Shown here piece after piece: positions 10,757-22,422 of a stretch of DNA of 64,000 bases (positions are counted from its first letter, which is position 1; each line of letters begins with the position of its first letter). Below the pieces are notes generated by a model. It was given only the letters and a program-made list of their open reading frames with translations. It was not told where the DNA came from and ran no database searches. The translations under genes were made by a program, and so were the position numbers. This DNA is from Eucommia ulmoides (Eukaryota; Streptophyta; Magnoliopsida; Garryales; Eucommiaceae): positions 29,337,401 through 29,401,400 of the forward strand of contig CM028326.1 in NCBI GenBank assembly GCA_016647705.1. The letters are read 5' to 3'.

Positions 10757-11107
10757 GAGGGCTCAGACAACTCAGGGAGAGAATTTTGGGGGGGGGGAGA
10801 AATTTTTTGAGAGGAATTTTTGTAAGGGAGAGGGGAAATCTGGAGAAAAATTTTGAAGAAAATAATATTATTTTCATTTTATTGTAATTTTGAAGAAGAA
10901 AAATCTCCAAGAAGGTGGTAAATTTTCATCTGTTGTAAATCTTACTCTTATTTTTTTTAAGTTGTTATTATACTAATTTTTTTATTTTTTGTAAATTAGA
11001 TTTTTTTTTTCTTCTTCCTTTATTATTTATTTATTTATTTATTTATTACTTTTTATTTTCTTTTTATTTTTATTTTTTTATTTTTTTTATTTTTTTTTTA
11101 GTAAAAA

Positions 11108-12060
11108 ATATGAGGTGGAAAATTCCCAACCTTCAATTTGAAAGGCATAAATTTAGAAGGGAATTACTCCCCTCGATGCGTGTGTGTGGGTGTTTTATTT
11201 AATTTGTATTAAATATAATGTACTAATAATATGAGGTGGAAAATTCCCAACCTTCAATTTGAATGACATAAATTTAGAAGGGAATTACTTCCCTCGATGC
11301 GTGTGTACGGGTGTTTTATTTAATTTGTATTAAATATAATGTGCTAACAATACGAGGCGGAAAATTCCCAACCTTCAATTTGAATGGCTAAAATTTAGAA
11401 GGGAATTACTCTCCTCGATGTGTGTGTGCGGGTGTTTTATTTAATTTGTATTAAATATAATGTGCTAACAATACGAGGTGGAAAATTCCCAACCTTCAAT
11501 TTGAATGGCTAAATTTAGAAGGGAATTACTCTCCTCGATGCGTGTGTGCGGGTGTTTTATTTAATTTGTATTAAATATAATGTGCTAACAATACGAGGTG
11601 GAAAATTCCCAACCTTCAATTTGAATGGCTAAATTTAGAAGGGAATTACTCTCCTCGATGCGTGTGTGCGGGTGTTTATTTAAATTGTATTAAATATAAT
11701 GTGCTAACAATACGAGGTGAAAAATTCCCAACCTTCAATTTGAATGGCTTAAATTTAGAAGGGAATTACTTCCCTCGATGCGTGGGTGCGGGTGTTTCAT
11801 TTAATTTGTATTAAATATAATGTCCTAACGATACGAGGTGGAAAATTTCCAACCTTCCATTTGAACGGTTTAAATTTAGAAGGGAAATTATTCCCCTAAA
11901 TGTGTGCGTGCGTGTGGGTGCGTGTGTTTTCTTTAACTCATATTAAATATAATGTGTTAACAAGATGAGGTGGAAAATTCCCAGCCTTCCATCAGAACGG
12001 TCTAGGTTTAGAAGGGAGATCACTTCCCTCAATGTGTGTGTATGTGTATATGTGTATATA
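11108..12060 (+). repeat. Eight-copy, roughly 120-base tandem repeat in the Ogre 5' LTR
   Basis: Units begin ATACGAGGTGGAAAATTCCC at about 11108, 11229, 11350, 11472, 11592, 11711, 11832 and 11964. Each carries AGAAGGGAATTACTCYCCTC and a GTGTGTGCGGGTGTTTTATT stretch. The last two units are the most diverged. Confidence 0.9.
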
Positions 12061-12469
12061 AGGAGGATTTAAAAATAAAATAAAAATATTCGGATTTAAA
12101 TTCTAATTGGACTTAATCGGATAAGGTACCATCTTTGGACGGGCGTCTTGGGGTGCTTGACACCTTCCCCGAGCGTAACTGACCCCCGAACTCTTTAAAC
12201 GAATCTCTAGTTAGACCATATTATTTTTGGAGTCAAATTTTACTTAAGCGATTTTTTTTTAAAATTATTTTCAAAAAAGAAAAATATGGTGACCTAGCAC
12301 ATCATTTAAACCCAATGCTAGGTGGCGACTCCTTTTTCTAAAACAGGCTTAAGTATATTTTAATGAGAAAATCGACGTTTTTAAAAACCTTTCTCGTTTT
12401 ACCAGCGCCAAGCATATAAACATATATCTATTTTTTTCTGATTTTCTCTGGAAAATCGGGGTGCGTTCA

Positions 12470-12493
12470 GCTGGCGACTCCGCTGGGGAACGG
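12470..12493 (+). other. Ogre primer-binding site
   Basis: TGGCGACTCCGCTGGGGA directly follows the 5' LTR. It has the form used by Tat/Ogre elements, which prime from an Arg tRNA. Confidence 0.8.
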
Positions 12494-12593
12494 CTGAGGG
12501 TCGAGCCCAATATGTCTGAATAAGTCCAATTAATCTAAAATTCGAATGTTAAATTTTATTTTATTTTTTTCCCTCAATTCAGTAAATAAGTTG

Positions 12594-12633
<40 letters not shown>

Positions 12634-12646
12634 TATCATTTATTTT

Positions 12647-12701
<55 letters not shown>

Positions 12702-12859
12702 TTTCTTTTTCCTTATTTCCTCTCAGGCCCTTATATCGTTGTAAATCCTCTGACAAAAACAAAACTGTCTTGTATCCATATTATCCCCTCAGGATTCTAT
12801 GATATAAGACGAGAAAGGGGTTTTTTGTACTTGATGGATTTATGATGTCTGGAGAAGTC

Positions 12860-12913
<54 letters not shown>

Positions 12914-13105
12914 AAGAAAGAAAGACACACCAAACAAGTTCAAAGTTTTCAATATCGGTAGGGAACGACAAAAAAAAATTAAAAAAAAATAAATTAAAAA
13001 AAAATAAATAAATAAAATTTTTTTTGTTTTAATTAGTCGTTATTGAAATTGAAATCTTCGAATTAGAAAGGGCTTTAAGGCCACCTAAGACCCACGTGAA
13101 CTAAA
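12494..13105 (+). repeat. Low-complexity leader of the Ogre element
   Basis: Between the primer-binding site and gag lie long T runs (about 12597-12630), an (AT)n tract (12653-12683), and a run of about 50 A (12861-12911) followed by (AAAG)n. No coding region was recognised. Confidence 0.75.
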
Positions 13106-13108
13106 AAA

Positions 13109-15450
13109 ATGAATTTTTTTTTTGTAGGTGAAAAAGAAAAAGACAAGACAAAGAAAATTGGTCCCAGAAAAGCAAATCCAGTTCCCCCCTTTCGAAGTCC
13201 GATCTTTACACGCAGTCGAGCACAGACTCATTCCAGGATGACATTAGAAAGTAATTCTGAATCTCCCCGAACGACCCAGATAGCTCAGATGCAGGAAACT
13301 ATTGACAGGTTGATGGAAAGGATCAACGAACTTAGCCGACCTCAGGAGGTGCCTATTCCTCCGTCCAACGGGACTCCTGTGACTGAATCCCCAAATGGAA
13401 ACCCTGCAAGTATTGGGATGGAGAACTCAGGGCCGAATCCGAACCACGTCGGCCCGAACTTTGCAGTACCGGTCTACTATGGACCTCAGATGGGCCCTCA
13501 TCCTTTCGCCTATGGAGCTCCGACATATCCCATCCAGGGGCATGTCTATTAGGCCTCGCCAGAGGGCTCGGCCCCCGCCGCCCCGCAGATCCTCATTCAC
13601 CCGGAGAGGGTCGTTGCTCCACCAAACAATTCAAATGATAGCCAACCGGCCCCGGCCATTGAAACTGAAAACAAAGAAGAGAATGGCCCTCCACCGGCTT
13701 GGCTTCTAAAAATGGAGAAATTGGAAAAAACTATGGAAGAATGGCAAAAGGAGAAGCCGTCCAGGAAAGCTACGTACAAGGAGTTGTCAGCACCACCCGG
13801 GATTGTGTACCCGAAAAATTTCGTGGTTCCAGAGTTCACAAAATATGATGGCACTGGCCCTCCAGAATGGCATGTCAGTATTTACAAAGAGGAGTTAGGA
13901 ATTCATGCTCGGAACGAAGAGCTTTGCCTAAAGATGTTTCGGAGATCGTTGAAAGGATCGGCTCTCAACTGGTACATGACCCTGGAGCTATCACAGATTA
14001 AAACATTTGAAGATCTGGTAGAGGCCTTCTGTGAGCAATATGTGTACAATAGGGATGCCGCTCCAGACCGCAATACCCTCTATCAGATACTGAAAAATAA
14101 AGACGAAAGTTTCCGGAGGTATACTGCTCGTTGGAGGGAAGAGGCTGCCAAAGTTGTCCCTAAGCTGAGCGAGGAGGCTCAGTTAGAGATATTCAAGTCA
14201 ATTCAGTCACCGCCGTTCTATCGAGATCTCTCAAGCATAGCAGTGGTTTCTTTCGGCGATGTGATCAAACAGGCCGAGGTGACGGAAGAAGGAATAAGGA
14301 GCGGAAAAATTGAAGGGGCCCAATCCAATCTGACGAAAAGGTCAGCCCCGCCAAAGATGAAAGAAAATGAAGTAGCTGTTGTCGTTTCCCCTCGGCAAAC
14401 CCATTACCAGAACTACCCCCAAACTTCTTGTCCCCAGAACTACCCGAACCAGAACAACCAATATCACAACTACCCTCCTCAAAATTGCCAAAACCAAAAT
14501 TATCCTCAAAACCAACCCTATTCCCAAAGCCGCCCCCGCTATTACCAAAATGTACCTCCCCCTTATCAAAACCACATTCCCCAATATTACCCTCAAGCCT
14601 ACCCAACACCCTCTTACCATACCTATCAACCACGCCTGAACACCCCACATCAAATTCCTAACCGCACTCCAAGGTCAGGAACCCAATACCACCAAGACCT
14701 TCTACCTCATGCTACTGGGGGAAATTTTCAGAACGAGAACAGAGAACTACAAGACCTTCCGGTTTCGATCACCGAGTTGTACCGGAATTGTTTGAAGCAG
14801 GGGATGCTGACGCCCCTTCCATTCTACGAAGTTAAACCTGGGAGTAAAACAGCTTCTTCAAATGCTTTCTGTGAATACCACTCGGGAACCAGAGGACATG
14901 CGACTGAGCAATGCTTTCAGCTAAAAGACAAAATCCGGGAGTTTATACGAATCGGAGCCATCACGTTTCCTAAAAAACCTGAGGCTGGTACGCCAAATTG
15001 TCAGCAAAATCCGTTGCCCGAACACGCCTCCTCAGGAAGTGGCGTCAATCTAATTTTCACAGAGGAAGTCGAAGAAGAAGTTGATGTGATCGATATCGGT
15101 GGTGTTTATTTACACCTGGAGGTTCTCTACGGAGGGTTCGAATTACATCTAGAAAGGGTAGCCCAAAAACTAGAGAAATCTCTAGTTTTGTCTTTCCCAA
15201 TCCAAAAAATGGTGGAAAATCTCAATAAGGTTCCGTGGAATTATGAGAACATCGCTAAAACAGGAGAAGGAGAAGAATTGCCAATCTCCGTAGGAGAAAC
15301 CGGTGGAATCACTCGGTCTGGAAGAGTGTATACGCCACAGGATTTGATCAGGATTCCTGTAAGGGAACCAAGAGGGGCCCTGAAAAAGCCAGTGTCAGAA
15401 CTGGAGGCTCACGACTTCCTAAAGGCAATGAAGAATTCAGAATACAAGAT
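13109..15450 (+). pseudogene. Ogre gag region (fossil)
   Basis: The capsid-like core (about 13820-14330) has the Tat Gag pattern: PEFTKYDGTGPPEWHV, a W-Y pair in LNWYMTLE, and a DESFRRYTARWREEAAKVVP helix. It is followed by a long Q/N/P/Y-rich low-complexity tail (14390-14700) and a C-x2-H-x6-H-x4-C knuckle in FCEYHSGTRGHATEQC near 14870. The layout matches Gag of the Tat/Ogre lineage, which packages RNA in virus-like particles. Part of a multiply interrupted fossil coding region. Confidence 0.85.
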
Positions 15451-15639
15451 AGTGGAGCAACTCAGCAAAGCACCGGCGCAAATCTCGATGCTCTCACTAC
15501 TCCTATCCTCAGAAGTACATAGACAGGCACTGCTGAAATTCCTAAATGAAGCCCACTTGCCTAGCACGATCTCTCCGGAGAAATTTGTCACTCTGGTCGA
15601 GCAGGTCCTAGGATCTAACACCATCACCTTCACAGATGA

Positions 15640-16640
15640 CGAGATGGACGACGATGGAACAGGTCACAACAAGCCTTTGAATATCACGGTCGAAAGCCAT
15701 GGAATGTTCATAGCTCGGGTGTTGATTGACAATGGATCGGTACTAAATATCTGTCCTTTGTCGACCCTGGAAGAAATGGGGATAGATCTATCACAGGTTC
15801 GATCGTCTAAGATGGTTATCCGAGCATTCGATGGGGCTAGGAGAGATAGCGTTGGAGAGATTGACCTGCCAATTGAAATTGGTCCAATATAGTTCAATGC
15901 GAAGTTTCAAGTGATCGACATACCTGCTTCGTACAACCTGTTGTTGGGGAGGCCATGGATCCATAACGCTGGGGCAGTGCCTTCATCTCTACATCAGAAG
16001 ATCAAGTTTATCATTAATGACACACTGTACGTGATCAGGGCTGATTCAGATATCATACCTTTCCATCAAGCGATAAGTCGGCATGTCCCGTTAACAGATG
16101 ACGGAAAGGAGAAGGAGAAGATTGAAGCCTCCTATCACGTGTTCGACGTTGCGAATGCTACCTTTGTGAAGGAAGGAGGGCACGAGATGACACCATCACT
16201 GTCTAACACTGTGGCCTTCGTTGCTAAAGAAATGAAGTCTCGGGGTTGCATTCCCGGGAAAGGTTTGGGCAAGAATCTAGACGGAATTACAGAACCGATA
16301 GAAGTCAAGGAGAAAAAGGGGAGATTCGGATTGGGATACGAGCCGACAAAAGCAGACAGAGCGAAGTTCTTCCGGAAGAAGAGGGATGGATCCCCAGACA
16401 ACCAGCCAATGAAAATTCCGCATATCCGGGTCACTTTCCCCTATCCAGCAGAAACCCTCAACAAAGGGAAGGAGACCGCAGGATTCAAGTTGCACCCTGA
16501 GAGAGTAATGATCAAGGAAGCTGTGAATGTAATCATGAGAGACGAGGCAGGGCCAAGTCATGGGTCTGGTATTCGAACCAAGGGAAAAGAAAAGCTGCAG
16601 AATTGGGATTCTTGTTCTCTCCCAATTCGCCAGGCGTTTC
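15640..16640 (+). pseudogene. Ogre protease and G-patch region (fossil)
   Basis: An aspartic-protease active-site region reads IARVLIDNGSVLNICPLSTL (about 15705-15765). The D-x-G-S pattern and preceding hydrophobic strand fit retroviral-type proteases that process Gag-Pol. Downstream (about 16230-16390) GCIPGKGLGKNLDGITEPIE and RFGLGYEPT form a G-patch, a glycine-rich RNA-binding module known at this position in Tat-lineage elements. Fossil; not read as one intact frame. Confidence 0.8.
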
Positions 16641-16641
16641 G

Positions 16642-16795
16642 GTAAACTTAGGGAGATTTTCTGTTGGTCATCCCTCCATCCACCTTGCCTTCTAGATGGA
16701 AAGGGATTTTGCTTTGTAATGGTTTTTTATATTTAATGAATGCAATTCTGTTTTATCCGACATATGGTTTAAATGTTTAAATTTTATGCTTTCAG
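16642..16795 (+). other. Candidate intron between the protease and RT regions of the Ogre element
   Basis: GGTAAACTTAGG and TTTTATGCTTTCAGG border a 154-base AT-rich gap just before the RT region. Ogre elements are known to remove a short intron at this place to express Pol. The match is by position and splice-site form only. Confidence 0.5.
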
Positions 16796-16796
16796 G

Positions 16797-18450
16797 ATGT
16801 CTAAAACACCAGTATATGATGCATGCGATATAACTGAGCCAGAGTGCGATAAGTATGATTTCAATGCAGAACCAGACCATAACCCGATGGGAGTGGAAGC
16901 AGAAGACGACTCTTACCAGCCAGACGATGGTGAGATCCGAAAAGCTTTCACGGAGTTCGAGAACAAGCCGATTCCCAGTAATGATGAGACCGAGTTGATA
17001 AACTTGGGGACCTCGGAAGAGTTGAAGGAAGTAAAGATTGGATCAGCCCTCATGACTCTAGAAAAGAAAGAGTTGACAACGCTCTTAATTTCCTACCAAG
17101 ATATCTTTGCCTGGTCCTACGATGACATGGTAGGACTGGACAAGAGTATCGTGGCCCATAAGCTGCCGCTAAAGCCGGGGAGTGTACCAGTTAAACAAAA
17201 GTTGAGGAAACTGAGGCCCGCTGTCAGCCTCGAGGTCAAGGAGGAGATCGTGAAGCAATTCAATGCCCGAATTATTGAAGTCTGTAACTACAGTGAATGG
17301 CTCTCAAATGTCGTTCCCGTGCCAAAGTCCTCAGGAAAAATCATAGTCTGCGTGGACTATCGTGATCTCAACCGGGCGAGTCCAAAAGATGATTTTTCAC
17401 TGCCAAACATTCACATCATCATCGACAATACTGCGGGGCGAAAGCTCTATTCTTTCGCCGATGGGTTCTCTAGCTATAATCAGATTCTGATGGATGAGAA
17501 AGATCGAGAAAAGACAGCCTTCACTACACCATGGGGAGTATTTTGCTATAGGGCGATGCCTTTCGGTCTCAAAAACGCCGGGGCAACATACCAAAGAGCA
17601 ATGACGACCCTCTTTCATGATATGATGCACAAGGAGATGGAGGTATATGTTGATGACATGATCGTTAAATCACAAGAGAACGAGGATCATCTCTGCCATT
17701 TGAAAAAGGTGTTCGACAGACTTCGAAAGTACCAGCTCAAGCTCAATCCAGCAAAATGCGTGTTTGGGGTGGCTTACAGAAAACTTCTTGGTTTCATGGT
17801 AAATCGCCATGGAATCGAGATTGATCCTGCAAAGACGAAGGCCATTCGTGAGATGCCGCCGCCGAGAAATGAGAAAGAAATCCGAGGTTTTCTGGGGCGA
17901 TTAAATTTCATAGCCCGATTCATCTTCCAACTTACTTCCACTTGTGAGCCAATCTTCAAGCTACTTCGAAAAGAAAGTGACGGGCGATGGAATGCAGATT
18001 GCCAGAATGCCTTGGAGAAAATTAAAGTCTATCTAACGAACCCTCCCGTTCTAGTGCCGCCTCGGGAGAAGGTTCCGTTATTACTATATTTGTCAGTTCT
18101 CGACTCCTCTATGGGAGTTATTCTTAGGCAACTCGATAAATCTGGAAAGAAGGAGCAAGCCATCTACTACCTCAGCAAGCGCTTCACAAAGTATGAGAAA
18201 AATTATACCTTGCTGGAGAGGACCTGTTGTGCATTGGCTTGGTCCGCTCAAAGACTGCGCCATTATATGCTCCCACTGACTACCTACTTGATAGCCAGTA
18301 TGGATCCCTTAAAATACATATTTGAGAAGCCGATTCTGTCAGGAAAAGTTGCAAAATGGCAGATGCTGCTGACGGAGTTCGATATCATCTACAAGACCCA
18401 AAAGTCAGTGAAGGGTCAGGCGATAGCAGATCAGTTGGCTAGTTGTCCAG
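16797..18450 (+). pseudogene. Ogre reverse transcriptase-RNase H region (fossil)
   Basis: The region carries the ordered RT motifs of gypsy elements: VPVPKSSGKIIVCVDYRDLN (near 17310), MPFGLKNAGATYQRAM (near 17556) and the catalytic YVDD (near 17648). A 'LGFMVNRHGIEIDPAKTKAI' connection follows, and then the RNase H start LLYLSVLDSSMGVILRQ and the SKRFTKYEKNYTLLER helix. These enzymes copy the element RNA into DNA and degrade the template. Part of the same fossil coding region. Confidence 0.92.
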
Positions 18451-18529
18451 CTCAAACGGATAACCAGCCTCTTGAGACGCTATTCCCTGACGAGTCGATT
18501 CATGCGGTGGATGAAGAAAATGAGGAAAC

Positions 18530-18940
18530 AGTCTGGAAAATGTATTTTGATGGAGCAGTGAACTCTCGAGGGGCAGGAATCGGAGCCGTTCTGGTTTCTC
18601 CGGGCAAACAGCATTATCCAGTGGCTTCCAAGTTGAAGTTCCAGAGCACAAATAATCGAGCTGAGTACGAAGTCTGTATTCTGGGACTCCAGCTGGCTGT
18701 CGATATGAAAATCAAAGAATTGCTAGTGTTCGAAGATTCTGAGCTGATAATCAATCAGGTGACGGATAAATATGCCACGAGAGATCCGACCTTGATAGCC
18801 TATAACAATCACCTCCTGGAGTTGTGCGAGCAATTTACAATAATAGAATTTGAAAGCATACCGAGGCTAAAAAATGACTTCACCGATGCCTTAGCTACCT
18901 TGGCATCTATGATATCTATTACTCGAGAGGATGATGATAT
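18530..18940 (+). pseudogene. Second (archaeal-type) RNase H region of the Ogre element (fossil)
   Basis: WKMYFDGAVNSRGAGIGAVL, NNRAEYEVCILGLQLAVDMK and EDSELIINQV are the D/E/D-bearing motifs of an archaeal/plant-type RNase H. A second RNase H placed after the usual gypsy one is a diagnostic trait of the Tat clade that includes Ogre. Confidence 0.88.
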
Positions 18941-19099
18941 CATTCCGGTGGTGATCCGAGTTCAACGCCGACCGGCCCACTGCTGCCAGCTTGAATCTAA
19001 GCTAGCCAAAGACCCGTGGTACCATGACATAAAGAACTTTCTAAAAAATCAGGAGTATCCGGAAGGGGCATCAAGTGTTGATCGGAAAACTCTCCGGAG

Positions 19100-20257
19100 G
19101 TTAGCAGGCCAATTCTTCCTAAGCGGGGAGACACTGTACAAACGCTCCCCTGACATGGGCCTGTTGAGATGTGTTGGAGTCGAAGAGGCCATCCAGTTGA
19201 TGAAAGAGGTCCATGGTGGCATATGTGGACCTCACATGAGCGGCTTCATGCTTGCCAAGAAGATCCTGAGGACCGGTCATTTTTGGCTAACGATGGAAAG
19301 CGACTGCGTGCAGTTTGTTCAAAGATGCCATAAGTGTCAGATTCATGGTGATCAAATCCATGTCCCACCTTCGCACCTTCATTGCTTGGCGGCCCCATGG
19401 CCCTTCTCAATGTGGGGTATGGACGTTATTGGGGAAGTTACCACTAAGGCGCCGAGTGGTCATCGCTTTATCCTGGTGGCGATTGATTATTTTTCCAAGA
19501 AGCCGTTTCCTTAACCCGAGTGACTCAAAAGATAGTAGCTCAATTCATCAAAGAAAATATTGTGTCAAGATACGATTTGCCGCAAACATTGATAACCGAC
19601 AATGCTAAAAACCTGAAGGGTTCAGAAATACAGAAAATATGTCAGCAGTTCAAGATCGAGCACAGAAACTCAGCGCCTTACCGTCCAAAAATGAATGGAG
19701 CAGTGGAAGCTGCCAACAAAAATATAAAGAAAATTCTCCGGAAGATGATTGACAATTATAAAGAGTGGGATGATATGCTGCCATATGCTTTGATGGCTTA
19801 CCGAACCTCGGTTCAAACCTCGACAGGGGCGACCCCCTATTCTCTGGTCTATGGCACAGAAGCGGTGATACCAGCCGAGGTGGAAATTCCATCTCTACGA
19901 GTGCTCATAGAGGCCGAGCTTGATGAAACTGAATGGGTACAACAACGGTTGGACCAACTTTGTTTAATCGATGAAAAGCGGCTAACAGCGATATTCCACA
20001 GACAGTGTTACAGACAAAGGATTACTAGAGCTCATGATAAACAGGTATACCCTAGAGTCTTCAAGGTTGGTGAGTTAGTATTGAAGAAAATCTTTCCTTT
20101 CCAAGATGAAGCTAAGGATAAGTTCGCGCCAAATTGGGAAGGTCCTTTTGTTGTTCATAAGGCTTTGAGCGGTGGAGCGTTGATTCTCCAGAAAATGGAT
20201 GGTGATGTATTTCCCGGGCCCCTAAACTCGGATTCTGTAAAGAAATACTTTGCCTAA
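19100..20257 (+). pseudogene. Ogre integrase region (fossil)
   Basis: The N-terminal H-H-C-C zinc site is visible (VHGGICGPHMSG, then CVQFVQRCHKCQ). The catalytic core follows with WGMDVIGEV and LITDNAKNL. The C-terminal part has the PNWEGPFVV motif common to gypsy integrases. No chromodomain was seen, as expected for Tat elements. Integrase inserts the cDNA; here it belongs to a broken copy. Confidence 0.88.
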
Positions 20258-20309
20258 TAAATGTCCTTATTTTCTAAGTAAGTTTATTTCAATTTGTGAT
20301 TATCTGTTG

Positions 20310-20348
<39 letters not shown>

Positions 20349-20990
20349 GGCTCGAACATGGTGAAAACTCGAAAGAGCGCTATGAGAAAAATGTAGAGAC
20401 CGTGTCGCCAAAAAAAAAAAAAAAAAAAAAAAAGAAGAAGAAGAAGGAAGAACAGTTAGATCACTCCTAGGGGCATTTTTGGAATTTCCACTACGGCTGA
20501 CTTCCATTGACCGTAAGACTTTTCTGTGTTCGGAACTTGATGGATTTGAGCAAGAGTTGGAATCTGTGAAAAGGAACATCGAATATGGCTCAAATTTGCA
20601 TTGAAATCATACTTGTCAGACAATCCGGCTTGAAATCTCGCAGTCAATATATCTGGTGATAAAGATACCTGTTTGGGGTAAGGTTTTACATGTTTTTCCC
20701 ATATTTGGTTAAATCAGTTTTGCAGGATTTGAAAAATACAAAGCAAGCAGGAGTATGTGATTCTCCTGAGTACTGAGGATGCCTAGTAGAAAAGAGAAAG
20801 TGAGAATCGGCGGGTGCAGAGAAATAAAGGCTGATAGGGATGTTGTCCAAAAAACCAGACCCTGCCAATAACCCGGAGAAAACCTCCAGAAAGTACATCT
20901 CTAAGATTGACGGAAGGACGAGACGGAAAAATCTCCCGATACTGTCCCGTGACTCGAGTAAGTCAAGCGCCATCAAATGAGGGATTGCGA
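20258..20990 (+). other. Start of the Ogre 3' non-coding region
   Basis: Contains two A-rich runs (about 20312-20346 and 20411-20434) and otherwise unrecognised sequence. No domain is visible on either strand. Long 3' non-coding regions are usual in Ogre elements. Confidence 0.6.
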
Positions 20991-21001
20991 CGGAAAAGGG
21001 G

Positions 21002-21286
21002 GGACGGAATTGCAAGTCGTAAAGAGTGACAAGTTTTTCAAACTAAATCTTCGTGTTACATGTGTTTTTTTGTTCAATTACAGGGTTTTCAAAGGATATG
21101 GAAGCATGGATTTCTCTCTCACAAAGACTTCTTACCTTCCGGTTGGACGGAATTGTGAGTCGTAAAGAATGACAAGTTTTTCAAACTAAATTTTCGTGTT
21201 ACATGTGTTTTTGTTCAATTACAGGCTTTTCAAAGGACATGGAAGCATGGATTTCTCTCTCACAAAGACTTCTTACCTTCCGGTTC
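21002..21286 (+). repeat. Tandem duplication of about 142 bases in the Ogre 3' region
   Basis: Two adjacent copies share GTGACAAGTTTTTCAAACTA, TTCGTGTTACATGTGTTTTT and CTTACCTTCCGGTT with only a few differences, at about 21025-21143 and 21168-21286 plus flanks. Confidence 0.8.
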
Positions 21287-21566
21287 AAATTAGAAACTTT
21301 TATTGCTGAAAGTTCCAAAGCTCTAAATAAGCGTCCAGGTATGCGTTTTGCCCTGAAAAGGGCGAAAAGTGAACTACGCTAAACTTGATCCTCGGCATAA
21401 TACTAAGGTACGCAGGCAATCTATAAATGTTCGGTCATCTGAGAGTTCGGCTGGGGCACATTTATATCTTTGCTCTCTCATTCTGGCTCAGTCACAAGTT
21501 AGGGCATATTTTATACTCTTGAACTTTCTTTAGGCCCCTGGTCAAGAGGGTTGGGGCACGAATAAT

Positions 21567-22300
21567 TTTTATTACTCTAAACAATCCTCTAAACAGACAC
21601 GTGTTCGTCATGAGTATTGTCAGGAGTCATTTTTTTATTACTCTAAACAATCCTCTAAACAGACACGTGGTCGTCATGAGTATCGTCAGGAGTCATTTTT
21701 TATTACTCTAAACAATCCTCTAAACAGACACTTGTCCGTCATGAGTATCGTCATGAGTCATTTTTTTATTACTCTAAACAATCCTCTAAACGGACACATG
21801 TTCGTCATGAGTATCGTCATGAGTCATTTTTTTATTACTCTAAACAATCCTCTAAACGGACACATGTTCGTCATGAGTACCGTCATGAATCATTTTATTA
21901 CTCTAAACAATCATCTTAACAGATGCTTATTCGTCATGAGTATCGTCAGGAGTAATTTTTGTTTTACTTTAAATAATCCTCTAAACAGACACGTGTTCGT
22001 CATGAGCATTGTCAGGAGTCATTTTTTTATTACTCTAAACGATCCTCTAAATGGACACGTGTTCGTCATGAGTATCGTCAGGAGTTATTTTTTTTTACTC
22101 TAAACAATCCTCTAAACAGACACGTGTTCGCCATGAGTATTGTCAGGAGTCATTTTTTTATTACTCTAAACGATCCTCTAAACGGACATTTGTTTATCAT
22201 GAACATCGTCATGAGTCATTCTTTTATTTTTTAAATGGACACTTGTTCGTCATGAGTCTTCTTTTATTACTCTAAACGTACACTTGTTCGTCATGAGTCA
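21567..22300 (+). repeat. Minisatellite in the Ogre 3' region, about 65-base unit
   Basis: About eleven imperfect units repeat ATTACTCTAAACAATCCTCT, AAACAGACACGTGTTCGTC and ATGAGTATCGTCAGGAGTCA. Units decay toward the right. Tandem arrays in this position are a known Ogre trait and have been a source of satellite DNA in some plants. Confidence 0.88.
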
Positions 22301-22404
22301 TTTTATTTTATTTATTGAAAATACAAAAAATAAAATAAAATAAAATAAAATTGGACGATCGAAATGACGTGGTCTTTTATCTTTGTCAAGCAAGTGAGAC
22401 TTGC

Positions 22405-22422
22405 AAGACAAAGAGGGGCAGC
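22405..22422 (+). other. Ogre polypurine tract
   Basis: GACAAAGAGGGGCAGC lies immediately before the 3' LTR, the expected place for the plus-strand primer. Confidence 0.65.

Larger units (their letters stand above)
10217..12469 (+). repeat. Ogre 5' LTR
   Basis: Starts TGTAGACACGACATTTTGAC and ends GGGGTGCGTTCA, directly before the primer-binding site. Contains in order a palindrome cluster (about 10520-10690), a TATA box (CCTATAAATAG near 10745), T-rich low-complexity DNA and eight copies of a 120-base repeat. Confidence 0.92.

Noticed and set aside
11108-12060. Regular repeats reminiscent of a CRISPR array
   Set aside because: The whole 120-base unit repeats with no unique spacers. It lies in a plant retrotransposon LTR and is duplicated in the other LTR.
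12593-12802. Phe/Tyr/Ile-rich open frame
   Set aside because: It is produced by T runs and an (AT)n tract in the Ogre leader.
14265-14653. Gly/Val-rich and Pro/Thr-rich frames opposite and beside Ogre gag
   Set aside because: They are shadows of the Q/N/P-rich Gag tail in other frames.
21732-22103. A 123-codon open frame with a repeated MSIVMSHFFITLNNPLNG-like peptide
   Set aside because: It lies wholly inside the Ogre 3' minisatellite. The repeated peptide follows from a unit length near a multiple of three; the frame has no start context or domain of its own.
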